Assembly: GCA_034509735.1 (NCBI GenBank)
Contig: JACGWO010000002.1
Location: 21,561,636 to 21,625,635, forward strand
DNA: 64,000 nucleotides
Direction: 5' to 3'
Origin: Sesamum alatum
Taxonomy: Eukaryota; Streptophyta; Magnoliopsida; Lamiales; Pedaliaceae
This document shows positions 1 to 10,037 of the stretch, one piece after another. Below the pieces are notes generated by a model. It was not told the origin of the DNA. It was given only the letters and a program-made list of their open reading frames with translations, and did no database searches. The translations under genes and the position numbers were made by a program. Positions within the stretch are counted from its first letter, which is position 1. The number at the start of each line of letters is the position of its first letter.

Positions 1-630
1 ATGTGCGCAACGTGTGAAAAATAAAACACAAATATTGGTAATAATATTTTTCTCGTTTTAGGAAAACCTTTCCTCATTATTATAAGTAAAATAACCCCGG
101 GATTCCAAATCCAATTTATTTTACTCCTAAAATAATGTCTTTAGGAATTTAGGCAAAATTGAACCCAAAAAACGAATTTTCAGAATTAATTCAAAATTAA
201 AACTGAAAAGTAAATAATAAATAAAAAATAATAATGCTAGGGTTTCAAAAAACCCTAGCTGCAGCAGCCGCCGGCCGCCGCCACCGGCAGCAGCCGGCAG
301 GCCGTGCACGCAGGGCAGCAGGCCCAGCCTGCCGCCCCTGCGCGCGCGCAGGCACTGCCTGGCCGGGCGCGCGCGCGCAGGCCCCTTGCCTGCGTGCGCG
401 CGCGCCTGGCCGGCAGCGCGCTGCGCGGCCTGGTGTTCCGGCAGGCGGTCGCGCGCGCAGGCTCCTCTGCCTCGCGCGCGCCGTCCTGCTGGTCGCCAGC
501 CGCGTGCCTGCGCTGCGCAGTGCGCGCGCGCGCAGACGCGCACTGGGCACGCCCGCCGGGCGCGCGCGCGCCTGGCAGCGCGCCTGGTGCCGTCCGCGCG
601 CGGGCTCTCCGCCTGACAGCCTTGCGCGCG
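1..630 (-). repeat. Inverted fragment of a family E leader
   Basis: Bases 1-260 are the reverse complement of the E1 leader at about 21280-21540, including the AT-rich stretch, CCCGGGGTTATTTTA and the CTAGGGTTT inverted repeat. The resemblance continues into the GC-rich tract to roughly position 600. Beyond about 630 the sequence matches the A2 leader in the plus orientation (from about 36640). The junction lies in low-complexity CG-rich DNA, so I cannot place it to the base. No coding signal is seen; open frames here are artefacts of a stop-poor CG-rich sequence. Confidence 0.7.
236..259. repeat. Telobox-like perfect inverted repeat
   Basis: Two perfect 10-bp arms, GCTAGGGTTT and AAACCCTAGC, are separated by 4 nt. 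The arm contains AAACCCTA, the plant telobox sequence. The same palindrome with 7-bp arms borders the GC-rich tract of E1 at 21280-21301. It marks the edge between AT-rich leader and GC island. Function is unknown. Confidence 0.75.
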
Positions 631-722
631 GCGCGCGCACGGCATGCGCTGGCCGCGCGCGCTGTGCGCGCAGGCAGAGGAGCCTGCGCGCGCGCGCGCG
701 CGCGTCTGGCCGGCCGGCTGTG
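257..722. other. CpG-rich island of leader (E-type/A-type composite)
   Basis: About 460 bp dominated by C and G, with many runs of alternating GCGCGC, between strongly AT-rich flanks. Similar islands occupy the same leader position in E1, A2, B2, B3, B4 and B5. Long open frames on both strands here arise because stop codons are rare in such sequence. I see no protein family in any of them. Confidence 0.8.
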
Positions 723-1408
723 CCGTTTTCCGTTTCCCTCCCGTTTTTGGCTCGTTTTTTCAAAACTGTTTTTACTGTATTATTTTTTATGATATTTTCT
801 GAATTATTCTGAACCCGTTGACTTAGAATATTTATTTTTTGAGATTTGGAATTTTCTAAAATAAATATTGCTTGGTTGATGAGGAAAGGGTTTCCTAACA
901 AGATTTAATTTTTGCAATGGTTGCACCAATGATCAAAATTCATATGTGAAATTTCGCAATAATTTCTGCGTTTTATGATGTTGGACATCATGGTTATTTT
1001 ATGGCTTGAGTATGAGTAGATCTTGACATGTATTAATATTACACGAATGTTGGATTTTGGAATTCTTGAATAAATGGGCATATTCTTGAATTGTTGATTT
1101 TTGTGTTTCAGAAAATTTGATTTTTCTGTATAATTCTGGAAATTTTTCTGAATTAATTAACTTGGGGCATTTTAATTTTGGTTGAGATTTTATATTTCAT
1201 AGAATTAATATTGCCTTGTTAATTATGGAAAAGGTTTTTCCAACAAAAATCGTTGTGCATAGGTTGCACTGTTATCCAATGTTTGGTGTGGATATTTTAC
1301 ATGTAGTTTCTGCATTTATTTTATGGTATGGATTATCATGGATGTTGGTATAGCATATTTTACGTGGGATATGTATTTTGTGCTATTTGTGTTAATTGAT
1401 TTGACAAA
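723..1408 (+). other. A1 leader, AT-rich part
   Basis: Noncoding leader shared with A2 (36706-37387). It contains short perfect hairpins with 3-nt spacers, for example TGATGT and ACATCA around TGG at 976-990. No coding potential is visible. Confidence 0.7.
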
Positions 1409-1896
1409 GGATGATCACAAAGCCCCTAGACCGCATGTATGGTTTATTTACATTTATTTGTTGGGTTGTGGCCTGTGTGCCTCTTTATTTTCCTCTCTGT
1501 CTCTCTTCTAGTGCCTTGGAATAATAAGGCTTTCTCTCTCCCTCCTAATGTACTCCCCCCAAATGTTTAATTGGGGTTTCTTATTTTATGATGTAATGAG
1601 AGTAGAATTAGTGGTGAGGTTTTATTTCTTTTTGTAAATAAAAGCTGCAAGAGAAGATAAGCCCAAAGGTGTTGGAGGCCCATGGACGTTGCCATCAGAT
1701 GGCCCACGGAGGATCCATGGAGAAGAAGCCCGGTGTAGGCCCACGATGGAGAGCCCAAGAAGATAAAGAGGACTTACAAGGCCCATTGCATGTAATGGGT
1801 TATTGAATCTTGTAATAGTATAGGGCCTACCCTTAGATTGACCATAGATCCACTGCGGGCTCAGTGGGTCGCATAGGTTTGGGCTTGTGATCATCC
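1409..1896 (+). other. A1 leader structured-RNA domain
   Basis: Bounded by complementary arms: GGATGATCACAAAGCCC at 1409-1425 and GGGCTTGTGATCATCC at 1881-1896. Inside is a 9-bp hairpin (1847-1855 with 1862-1870) around the loop CGGGCT, and a smaller CCCATT/AATGGG hairpin near 1784-1800. The same domain occurs in A2, B2, B3, B4, B5 and E1, and stem bases change in pairs between families. An RNA role such as packaging or translation control is inference. No protein is encoded. Confidence 0.65.
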
Positions 1897-2169
1897 TACA
1901 GGGGCGTGCTAGGCTTTATTTTGCATGCGATGCGTATTATATGCTTATGATTATTCTATATGCTTTATGTATGGTTACATTCACGCTTAGAATATTTCTG
2001 CCATAACGCACGCAATGCAATACTTAATATATGTGATGAGGTCTCGTTCTATCAAAACTCTCACTTGGTTAAACCAAGTTAAATATAGACCCTTAATAAA
2101 TGGACTAGGACTCTGGGAGTCTGTCCAAGCCTTCCATCCATGGCAAAAGTGAGGAAGATCTTTTAGGTC

Positions 2170-2284
2170 GATAGCGTGGTCTCACGAGTCGTGGCACGAC
2201 TATCGTGCTTAAAAGAAGCTGCACTTTGTCATGAACGATGAGTAGACTGCTGTTACCTGTCTCACGAGTCGTGGAGGTAGCAGT
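2170..2284 (+). promoter_or_regulatory. A1 twin leader hairpins
   Basis: The 14-mer CTCACGAGTCGTGG occurs at 2181-2194 and 2261-2274. The first copy is enclosed by CGATAGCGTG and CACG-A-CTATCG. The second is enclosed by ACTGCT plus ACCT on the left and AGGT plus AGCAGT on the right. The core is nearly self-complementary, so two RNA copies could pair. It lies about 360 nt upstream of the degenerate gag start. An RNA dimerisation or packaging role is inferred from position and from conservation of pairing. Confidence 0.6.
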
Positions 2285-2633
2285 GAGTCTATGAATCGGT
2301 TGATTGGGTCGGGTCTAACGCCCGAATAACGTGATTCGCTTGGAGTCCTCGGGATCACGTGAAAGGGTGAGGCAATTATCTTGGGAATCTCGTGGAACGA
2401 GAATGGTAGGGAATACCTCCCACGGGTTCTTTTCCCATGCGAATCGTAAAAGCGGGGTATGGGGGAGATCACTGTGGATCCTGAGCCCACTAGGAAAGGA
2501 TTTCCCGAAAACAACGTTTGAGAGTGCCGTATTTTCGTAGAAATAGTGGGAGAGGTTAAGGACTAAAGACCGAGACTTAACCAAAATATTACTTCATTCT
2601 GCTTATCATTTTCTGCTTTACATATATGTTGTG

Positions 2634-5600
2634 AATGTCTAAGAATCCACCAAACACATCACTAAGAGGCTCATTAAAAAGGAACCAATTACACGAATTG
2701 ACTGCGAAATCTTAAGATGGTCTTAGATTTCCAGAACCTTAACTCACATACCGGAATAAGGACGTTCCTCAGCCCTTGCCGGAAGGGTCGACAACTAAGG
2801 CAACGCTTGGCGTTCAAAAGTTGAAGGATGATCACCGGCAAGTAGGATATAATGATGTTGGCTCAAACTATGCTTCGCTTGCATCATGTCTATATGGTCT
2901 TGGACCAGCATGTGGGGTAAAATGCAACGAAGGCATGTTTGGAGCTAAGATGACGGAAGGGATGTCGGTACAAAGAACATGGAGTGATGATGCAATCCCT
3001 AGTGGAGAAGCTCAAAAGACCTCCACGTCAGTCTTAAAAAGGAGACGTACATTGACATGATCCTTCAGTATCTTCCTCCCTCCTACGAACCATTAATTAT
3101 CAACATGAATGAGCTTAGAAAAGATCTTCATAGATTGGTAATTATGTCGGTCTAGTACGAGGCAACGATTGCAAAATCTGCGCCGTCGGTACTAGTAGGA
3201 GAGGCTTCAACCTCCATAGCGAAAGGCAAGGGTGCCAGACGCTAAAAGAGGAAGAAGGGTAAGGTAACATCAACTATTGCAGCACTTCAAGTGTTGTTCC
3301 TTTACAACACAAGGTAGAGGTAAAGGAAAGAACAAAAGGTTCAAGCAGTCAAGTTCATAGATTCTAAGAACGTAAGCATTTACTGTCGTAAAGAGGGCCA
3401 TTGGAAAGGGGAGTATTCTAAACCTCTCTCCAATGTAGGTAAAATTTGATATGAGTATTGACATGATCTCTATTTGGTATTTGATACCATTCCTATCACT
3501 AATCTGCAGGTGGTTTGCAGAAAGTGAATAAGGACTTAAAAGCCAAGAACAGTTCTAGGATTCAACAATGGCAAGGTCCATTGATGAAAAGGACTAGAGA
3601 CTTGTTAGGCTCATAATCGTGATCATGTTAGGATAATATAGGAATTACGTAACCTAGCATGATCAAAAGTATGTCTCTTTGTTGGACAAAGGTTTTATTA
3701 CATACATATTTGATCAAACAAAATTATTGAATATTGATTCATGTTTGCTAGTACATAAATTCCTAAAAAAAAAAAAAAACCATCCCATAAAAGGTTTATG
3801 GATACTCAAAATTCAAATTATCTAAATGGATTAATCAAGACCAACTTACAGATTTGGCATCTACAAACAGCTAGGACGTTTCTTCTTATTAAAAGATAAG
3901 TAAATTGGAAAGTTCGATGAATCTAGAAGTAGATGATTCGAATCGACTAAATTTGCAAGTCTTTTATGAAGAAGAAAGTCCGAAAGCTCTTTGTTGGACA
4001 AAGTAGGCTTGCCAAATAGTCTATTGGAAGGGAGCCAATAAGACAACTGTAGGTTACTAATGCACAAAAACCATAAGAGGGTTCAAAAGTCTAAAGGTCC
4101 CATAGGAGGTTTGGGAATTAGACTTAAGGAGGTGAACCATAAATGGTTGCAAAATTAAACCTGTTTCGATAGGATCGAAAAGGCCGTGTATTTAGTGGGA
4201 GCTCTTGAGCATCCAGTTGAGAATGAAATTCTCAATGAAACATTTCCTATAAAGGCCAAGTATGACGGTCTCTGATAAAGGGAACGATCGAATCTCGTTG
4301 GACGAAGATCGATTGAAGTTTCGCCCAATTACCTTAGCCCGTGTAGACGTAGACTCAAAATTGCCAACGTTAGGAATGTGGCACTTTGCCAAGAGTCACG
4401 CACAAGGAGCCATGGTTTGGCAAGCCTATGTCCCGACAAAGTCCTTGAGCATGTAGAAGGATCCTACATACGTCAAGGGACTAGTGGGAGACAAATTAGA
4501 CTCGGTGTCTAATTTGTACAAGTTTACGATAGAATAATGCTAAACGTTGCTTATAATTGCATTTCTTTCTTAAATTGATCATATTCCAAGTCCCCTTAAG
4601 AACGAACCCGAATGTCGTAAGAGGTACGAGTGATCGGGATATGTTCGGTCAAATTTGGATAATAATCCAAATGACATGCGGAACGTGATGTTGGACATCG
4701 TAGTAGGATTTATGGAGAGGAGCCATAGAATCCACTAGGAAATTCAAACAAGGTTTGAAACACCGCATAATTGGAATATTCGTTTTGACGAGCTCATACG
4801 GAGCATGACTCGGTCTTAAACGACGTAGGTGATCAGTGGGAGTAGAAATGGTGTTCCAAGTGTTTAAGTGTGTAATATCTTGATTCATGGATGAATTCAA
4901 GGCATTAGGAATCACTAAAACACAAACTGTAACTCATGAAAATTCTCGATCACATTTTAGGGATCCCACATACATATCATGAATTGAGCTTTTCAAAGAC
5001 TCAGTCATGGTGCACTGATGAGAAAAAAACTCATATATGTAGAGGGACAAGTTGTTCGAGACTCAGTCATAGTAAGACTGATGAGAAAACTTGGATACTA
5101 TGCATAAAGCATCAAGCCATTCAAGACTTAGTCACGGTGGACTAATGAGAAGGCTTGGATGTTGAGTATCCCCTACGTCTTAACCCTAGGCAAACAAATG
5201 ATATGTTTACTCGGTGCATAGGAACCGATGTTGAGAGTGCTTCTAGCATGGCTCAACATAAATCGGTAATGCACTGAGGGGTTGAAGACAGCAATCAAGA
5301 ACGATCTTTAGTACCTGAATAAGGACTAAAGATGTGTTCATGATGCACTGTCTGTTGAGAGTTGCTTTGGAAGGCTAAAGCGATACTAGCTTCCAGAGCA
5401 TAAGTGAAAACCAGTTAGTCTCAAAGGTATGCACAGTCAGGCCAATGACGAGTGCATCGGATAGTGGTCACTGATGAAGACCGCGTCCATAGGATGGACG
5501 TGGCACCTAGCACGACCAAGCCATGTTTGCCTATATGGCAGGCAACTTGGCTATGGGAGTATTGGCACGAGATCTCATCACAAGATCCACGAAAATATTC

Positions 5601-5720
5601 TTAGACAACCACCATCTCTAAGAGGCAATGGTGGATAGAGGTAACACGGTTAGACCGTATTGCTTCGCAAGGAAATATAAGCGGACTCACAATACCTTAG
5701 TCGGTATCGTAGATTACTCA
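2634..5720 (+). pseudogene. Decayed gag-pol of A1
   Basis: A copia gag start is recognisable at 2634 (ATGTCTAAGAATCCACC, encoding MSKNPP), but stops follow almost at once. Further traces are a broken nucleocapsid knuckle near 3379 (YCRKEGHWKGE), an integrase-like FVGQS trace near 3990, and short segments resembling pol. No frame exceeds about 100 codons and nothing here can encode an enzyme. A2 carries the same decayed sequence with the same breaks, so the decay predates the separation of the two copies. The region is best read as the noncoding interior of a non-autonomous element. Confidence 0.8.
4994..5160 (+). repeat. Three direct repeats, each with a 6-bp hairpin (A1)
   Basis: Three units of about 60-75 bp share CAAGACTCAGTC, a 6-7 nt loop, and GACTGATGAGAA. 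The stem is TCAGTC/GACTGA in unit 2 (5063-5068 with 5076-5081) and TTAGTC/GACTAA in unit 3 (5128-5133 with 5140-5145), a paired change. Unit 1 in A1 has lost one pair that A2 keeps (40968-40985). These repeats lie inside the coding-dead interior and are not seen in B or E. Confidence 0.7.
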
Positions 5721-5762
5721 TACTCAGAGGATTCTGAACAAAGTGGGTAATTGACTTATTGG

Positions 5763-5775
5763 TCAAGTGGGAGAT
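5763..5775 (+). other. Polypurine tract of A1
   Basis: TCAAGTGGGAGAT sits directly before the TG of the 3' LTR. The same tract precedes the 3' LTRs of A2, B1, B2 and E1. It would prime plus-strand DNA synthesis. Confidence 0.85.
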
Positions 5776-6660
5776 TGTTAGAATAGGTGACCAGAAAGTC
5801 AATGGTTTTGGTTGTTCTAAGAACCATTCGTCAATCTGTGAACAAGTAATATTATGTTAATGAATGTGGGTAAGGATTCATAGGCATGAGTTTGTTGTAC
5901 TTACTGCTTGCATCGTTACGATGTCACAACAAACGCCCACAGACTGAAATAACATTTCGGGAAATTGGAACTACGCTTGGAGGTAGGTTCATGAAATCAG
6001 TTTCGCCGAATCAGTCTGAAATACTCCAAGTCAAAGGAATCTCGAGACAGGGCATCGAGAATCCATTTTGAGACTTGCACTAAGCAACTGCTGTCGTGTT
6101 TCATCGACGAGTGACGAGGATTGTCTAAGCAGTGTTAGTGGGTCGGCCTGCTGGGGAGCGGCCGACTGAGGTGACTCGCGGGAATCGTCATATAGAAGCT
6201 ACTCGGGCTTGGTCGGTATGACTCGTATTCCCGGTTCTGATAGTACGGGATTAGTCCTCGGACTTGAGGATCACGGCAGTCCCCTACATACTAAGGCTGT
6301 ATCTTGGATCTGGTGAAATTTGACCGATTATATCACATGGTCATCATAAGCCTCGTCCAGTACAGTCGGAGTATGTAAGAACGGTGAATTCCAAGATAGG
6401 ATCTGTCCCCTGTCAAAGGATATGACAGCAAGATCTCCTATGCGCTCGGAGATGGTTTAGACTCACAAAGTCTATGGCCATAGCACTTGATGTAGTGGGA
6501 AAGGATTTCCTACGTCGAGTTAAACCTATCTCGAGCATTATGCATAGTTGCCTAGTCAACGATGGGAACCGACCCCTAGACTAAAGGCCGGGAGACAGGC
6601 GACAGTAGGACCGTACCCGTACGTATCGAGCGTCGGTAGGACCGCACCTGCGTATAACTC

Positions 6661-6740
6661 GGAGCCTAAATGTTCACACCATAAATTCACCTAGTCTCTA
6701 GTGCCATGGACCGTTGCTAGATGGCCACCCATGGTAACGG
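6661..6740 (+). promoter_or_regulatory. U3 block conserved in all three families (A1 copy)
   Basis: About 80 bp containing CCTAGTCTCTAGTGCCATGG, then CCGTTGCTAGATGGCCACCC and ATGGTAACGG. Nearly the same block lies in B1 at 12618-12691 and in E1 at about 19528-19613, although surrounding LTR sequence differs strongly. Its position upstream of the TATA box suggests a promoter or enhancer element. That role is inferred. Confidence 0.6.
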
Positions 6741-6995
6741 ACTACTTTAGTTATGAAATAACGAAAAGTAGGTCCAAGTCTAGCTGAAAGGTGACTCTAA
6801 AGAGTCACACCCGCTACACCAAATGAAAGGGAATTAATTTGGAATTAATTCCGGGAGAAGGTTTAATTTAATGGAATTAAATTATACTTCTTGGAGATAC
6901 AAGCCTCGATGTATTATTTGGAATAATCGGGCTTGAGTTCATAAATTAGATTTATGAATTTTACAAAGCATGGGCTTTCCTTTTAATTAGATTAA

Positions 6996-7264
6996 AAGGG
7001 TGAATTAATTAATTAATGGGCTTAGTATATTAAATAGGATTTAATATAAAGTCCATGGGACTATTTAATTTAGAATTAAATAATCCCATTCTATGGAATT
7101 AATTAATGGGCTTGGTATTAAATAGGATTTAATATAAAGTCCATGGACTATTTAATTTGGAATTAAATAAAGTCCATTCCATTAATTAATTAATGGGCTT
7201 AGTATATTAAATAGGATTTTAATATAAAGTCCATGGGAATATTTAATTTAGAATTAAATAGGCC
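6996..7264 (+). repeat. AT-rich tandem repeat in A1 LTR
   Basis: Three units of roughly 85-90 bp, each with AATTAATGGGCTT, a TTAAATAGGATTTAA palindrome, AAAGTCCATGG and a TTTAATT/AATTAAA palindrome. The A2 LTRs have one more unit (35107-35459 and 42967-43318). Confidence 0.75.
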
Positions 7265-7444
7265 CATTCCATAAAGCCCATCAAAATGGATGGACAAGAT
7301 TTGATCTAGAGAATGATGAGATGAAGGGCCATGATTAATTTGACTTAATCAAAGCCTAATTTGACTAGGATTTGACTAGGTCAAAATCCTAGTCAAAGTG
7401 TGTCTCTTTGGAAGAGTTTGAGAAGGAATAGGAATTCCATCTCC

Positions 7445-7452
7445 TATAAATA
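7445..7452 (+). promoter_or_regulatory. Putative TATA box of A1 LTR
   Basis: TATAAATA in the last third of the LTR. It lies downstream of the long TTTGACTAGGATTTGAC inverted repeat (7360-7397) and upstream of a CT-rich stretch, the usual plant core-promoter layout. A2 has the same element in both LTRs. Confidence 0.55.
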
Positions 7453-7869
7453 CTTAAAAACACACACACTTACACCTACTATTCTCTACAACTCTCATCT
7501 CTCAAATTCCCTCTCAAATTCGTCCACTCCTCTTTCTTCTCTCCAAAAATATTATTTTGTTCTTCTTGATTTATTCAAGGTAGAACGTAAGAGACGCCGG
7601 TTGCGTTAATTGATAGCGTGTACCGATGTCTCTTCTCCCCAATGGTTTTCTTGCTAGCACAAGGGTTCGTTGCTTTCCGGTGCAGCGAGTGAGATGATTT
7701 AGAGGGTCTCTTATTTGAGATCTTGGTGCAAAACGGGGAACAATGCGTGTAGCCGAAACGAAGACAAAACTACAACCGGGTAGGTTCTTTAATTTCGTTT
7801 TTTCGGTTTCAATTCTATGGCCTCCATGTTGTGTTTTATTGAACATGAGATACACCGAACGCCCGGGAG

Positions 7870-7892
7870 AATCAAGGGCACACCCCTTGATT
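7870..7892 (+). promoter_or_regulatory. R/U5 hairpin, A1 LTR
   Basis: Arms AATCAAGGG and CCCTTGATT (9 bp, perfect) flank the loop CACAC, shortly after GAACGCCCGGG. B1 has CCCAAGGG/CCCTTGGG at 13801-13821 and E1 has CTCAAGGG/CCCTTGAG at 20536-20556, with loop YACAC each time. The outer pairs differ between families but always pair. Confidence 0.65.
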
Positions 7893-8183
7893 CGTTTATG
7901 TATATTATGCATGATTTAAATTCGATTTAATTATGCTTTGTAATTTTATTACGCATTCTTTCGCGCTTCCGCTATACGCGTTAATCTCCCGGGCCGATCC
8001 ACCGATTTCTTTCAATTTATGCATGCTAAAACACCATAATGTGATGAGGTCTCGGTCACACTTAAGCTCTCATTTGGTTGGACCAAATTAAATATTACGC
8101 CCAAAACAGACTTGGATCAAAATGGTATTTTGGTCTGTCCGAGCCTTCCATCCACGACAATGTGGTGAGGAAGCTACCACTAC

Positions 8184-8300
8184 CCAAGTGTGGTCTCACG
8201 AGTCGTGGCACACTTGGAATAGGGGAAAGCTGCACTATTATTGTGAACAAAAAGACTGCGCTCGCTGTTTCCCTGTCTCACGAGTCGTGGGGGGCGACAG
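8184..8300 (+). promoter_or_regulatory. B1 twin leader hairpins
   Basis: CTCACGAGTCGTGG occurs at 8195-8208 and 8277-8290. The first copy is enclosed by a perfect 9-bp stem, CCAAGTGTG and CACACTTGG, whose sequence differs from the matching stems of A1 and E1. The second is enclosed by CTGT plus CCC and GGG plus ACAG. The loop-proximal core is fixed while the stems differ but still pair, which argues for selected RNA structure. Confidence 0.65.
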
Positions 8301-8658
8301 TTTGAGGCATGATTTGGTTGATGGGTCGGGCCCAACACTAAGTAACATGGTTCGCTTGGAGTCCTCGGGACCATGTGAATAGGTGAGGTAAAATATCTTG
8401 GGAATCTCATTGGATGATAATGATATTGGATATCTCCCACAAGGTCTTCTTCATGTTAATCGTAAAAGTGGGGCATGGAGATTACGCTTGTGGATCCCAA
8501 GCCCACTAAGAAATGGTTTCCCGAAACTCTGCTTGAGAGTGGCGGACTTTCGTATAAATAGTGGGAGGGTTAAAGACTAAAAGACCAAGTCTTCAACTTG
8601 AACAATAATATTACCATCATCTGCTAATTTCTGCTTTACGTTTTTTAATAATGTAGAT

Positions 8659-9156
8659 ATGTCTAAGAACCCGTTAACCATGATTCTTGAGACTAACAAA
8701 TTCAACGGAACGAACTACTCGGACTGGCTGAGAAACCTGAGAATTGTCCTCGGTTTCGAGAACCAAGGCTACGTCTTGGACGAGCCGCCACCGAGCGACT
8801 TACCGGAGGGGTCCATGCCTGAAGAACGTTTGACGTTCGAGAAATCGCATGAGGACAACCGGAAAGTACGCAGTATCATACTGGCTTCGATGTCTAACGA
8901 CATCCAGAAGCAGTATGAGAGGCTGGACAACGTCTCCGCCATAATGCTCCGCATGAACGAGGTTTATGCGGTTCCGGATAGGCATATTAGATATGCTGCC
9001 ACAAAAGCATTCTTTGGCACCAAGCTCGCTGAAGGAGCGTCTGTACAGAGTCATGGGGTCAAGATGCTCTCCCTAGTGGAGAAACTCGAGGACCTTAAAG
9101 CTGGGCTTAACAATGACACGTACATTGACGTGATCCTCCAGACGCGTTTGTTGTAA
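8659..9156 (+). pseudogene. gag: B1 gag, N-terminal part
   Basis: Copia-type Gag beginning MSKNPLTMILETNKFNGTN, with the SDWLRNLRIVL helix region typical of this retrotransposon capsid family. Gag forms the virus-like particle in which reverse transcription occurs. The start is the ATG of MSKNP, used in every copy in the window. Near residue 160 about 18 bp present in B3 are missing and the frame is lost, so the protein ends early at 9156; the remainder continues from 9165 in another frame. B3 has the better version of this segment. Confidence 0.85.
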
Positions 9157-9164
9157 ACTACAAC

Positions 9165-10007
9165 ATGAACGGACTTGAGAAGTCTATTCATGAGTTGATC
9201 AACATGCTGGTCCAATACGAGGCAACGACCCACAAGTCGGCGCCGGCGGTATTGATAGGAGAGGGTTCGACCTCCAAGGCGAATGGCAAGAGGGCCGGAC
9301 GCTGGAAGGGGAAGAAGGGCAAAGGGAAGACGGTTGTGGCCCCTGCTCACGCTCCGGGCGTCCCTGTTGCTCCGGTTGGACCGAGCAAAGGGAAAGGGAA
9401 GGCCCATGGTTCTCAGCGGTCCAAGGCAAATGATGTCTGCATGCATTGCCAAGGGAAAGGGCATTGGGAGAGGGAGTGCCCACAACTCCTCTCCAACCCA
9501 GGTGTGTTTGTGGTTGAAGTTAATATGATTACTAATTCTGCTTCATGGGTATTGGATACCGGGTGTGGTGCTCACATCTGCAATGATTTGCAGGCACTGC
9601 AAAGAAGCAGAAGGGTAACCAAGGATGAGATGATCCTGAGGCTAGGCGATGGCAAGGCCGTTGCTGCGGAGGCCGTAGGATCACTAGAGTTAGCCATTAG
9701 TAGTCATGTTAGGATTTGTACTGAACGACTGATGAGGTACAAGTCTGAAGCCTTTGGAAGGTTTAAAGAATACAGACTTGAAGTAGAGAACCAAACTGGT
9801 CGAAAGATCAAAGCCCTTCGGTCGGACCTAGGTGGAGAGTATTTGAGTGGTGAGTTACCTGATTATTTAAAAGAGAATGGGATTCTCTCTCAGTGGACCC
9901 CTCCTGGAACACCGCAGCTTAATGGTGTATCTGAAAGGAGGAATCGGACCTTGTTGGACATGGTCCGATCCATGATGAGTTTTACCAAACTACCCCTTTC
10001 CTTCTAG
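9165..10007 (+). pseudogene. B1 gag C-terminus, protease and integrase core joined by a deletion
   Basis: 280 codons. Residues 1-90 are the Gag C-terminus with a Lys/Gly-rich RNA-binding stretch. A nucleocapsid knuckle CMHCQGKGHWEREC (CX2CX4HX4C) is at 92-105. The protease motif VLDTGCGAH is near 129-137. At about residue 185 the sequence jumps into the integrase core (MRYKSEAFGRF), losing the protease end, the HHCC domain and the first integrase Asp. The second Asp (SDLGGEY, about 220) and the Glu (VSERRN, about 257) remain. The frame ends at TAG in place of Trp (10005-10007); B3 and B5 have the same stop. Confidence 0.85.
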
Positions 10008-10037
10008 GGATACGCTCTTGAGACGGCGGCCAAAGTT

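Larger units (their letters stand above)
630..8014 (+). mobile_element. Copia-type LTR retrotransposon A1 (family A), 5' end missing
   Basis: The segment is collinear with A2 (36640-44055) at high identity through leader, decayed gag-pol, polypurine tract and 3' LTR. Its 5' LTR and primer-binding site are absent; sequence left of about 630 is an inverted E-type leader. The right end is exact: the LTR stops at CTTTCA (8014) and the next base resumes the B1 leader, also seen uninterrupted at 15116. A1 therefore inserted into B1. The expected 5-bp target duplication would begin ATTTA, but its left copy lies outside the window. Confidence 0.9.
5776..8014 (+). repeat. 3' LTR of A1
   Basis: 2239 bp, from TGTTAGAATAGGTGACC to CTTTCA. 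It matches the A2 LTRs (2316 and 2315 bp) closely; the length difference is mainly one fewer unit of an AT-rich tandem repeat. Landmarks are the U3 block shared by all families (6661-6740), dense 3-nt-spacer inverted repeats (6830-7397), a TATA box at 7445, and a terminal-region hairpin at 7870-7892. Confidence 0.95.

Noticed and set aside
257..901. Long open frames of 160-220 codons on both strands in CG-rich DNA, also at 14109-14432, 20804-21284, 36338-36787, 51367-51684 and 54141-54444
   Set aside because: They overlap on opposite strands, consist of Arg/Ala/Gly-rich runs, show no domain and follow from stop-poor CG composition.
5011..5030. CTGATGAGAAA motifs resembling a hammerhead ribozyme core (three copies in A1 and three in A2)
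   Set aside because: CTGATGA is followed directly by GAAA with no stem II, and no properly placed cleavage site with flanking stems is visible. The motif is explained by the repeated hairpin unit.
4936..5160. CRISPR-like array
   Set aside because: Only three imperfect units with variable spacing, in plant retrotransposon DNA; the units are hairpin repeats.
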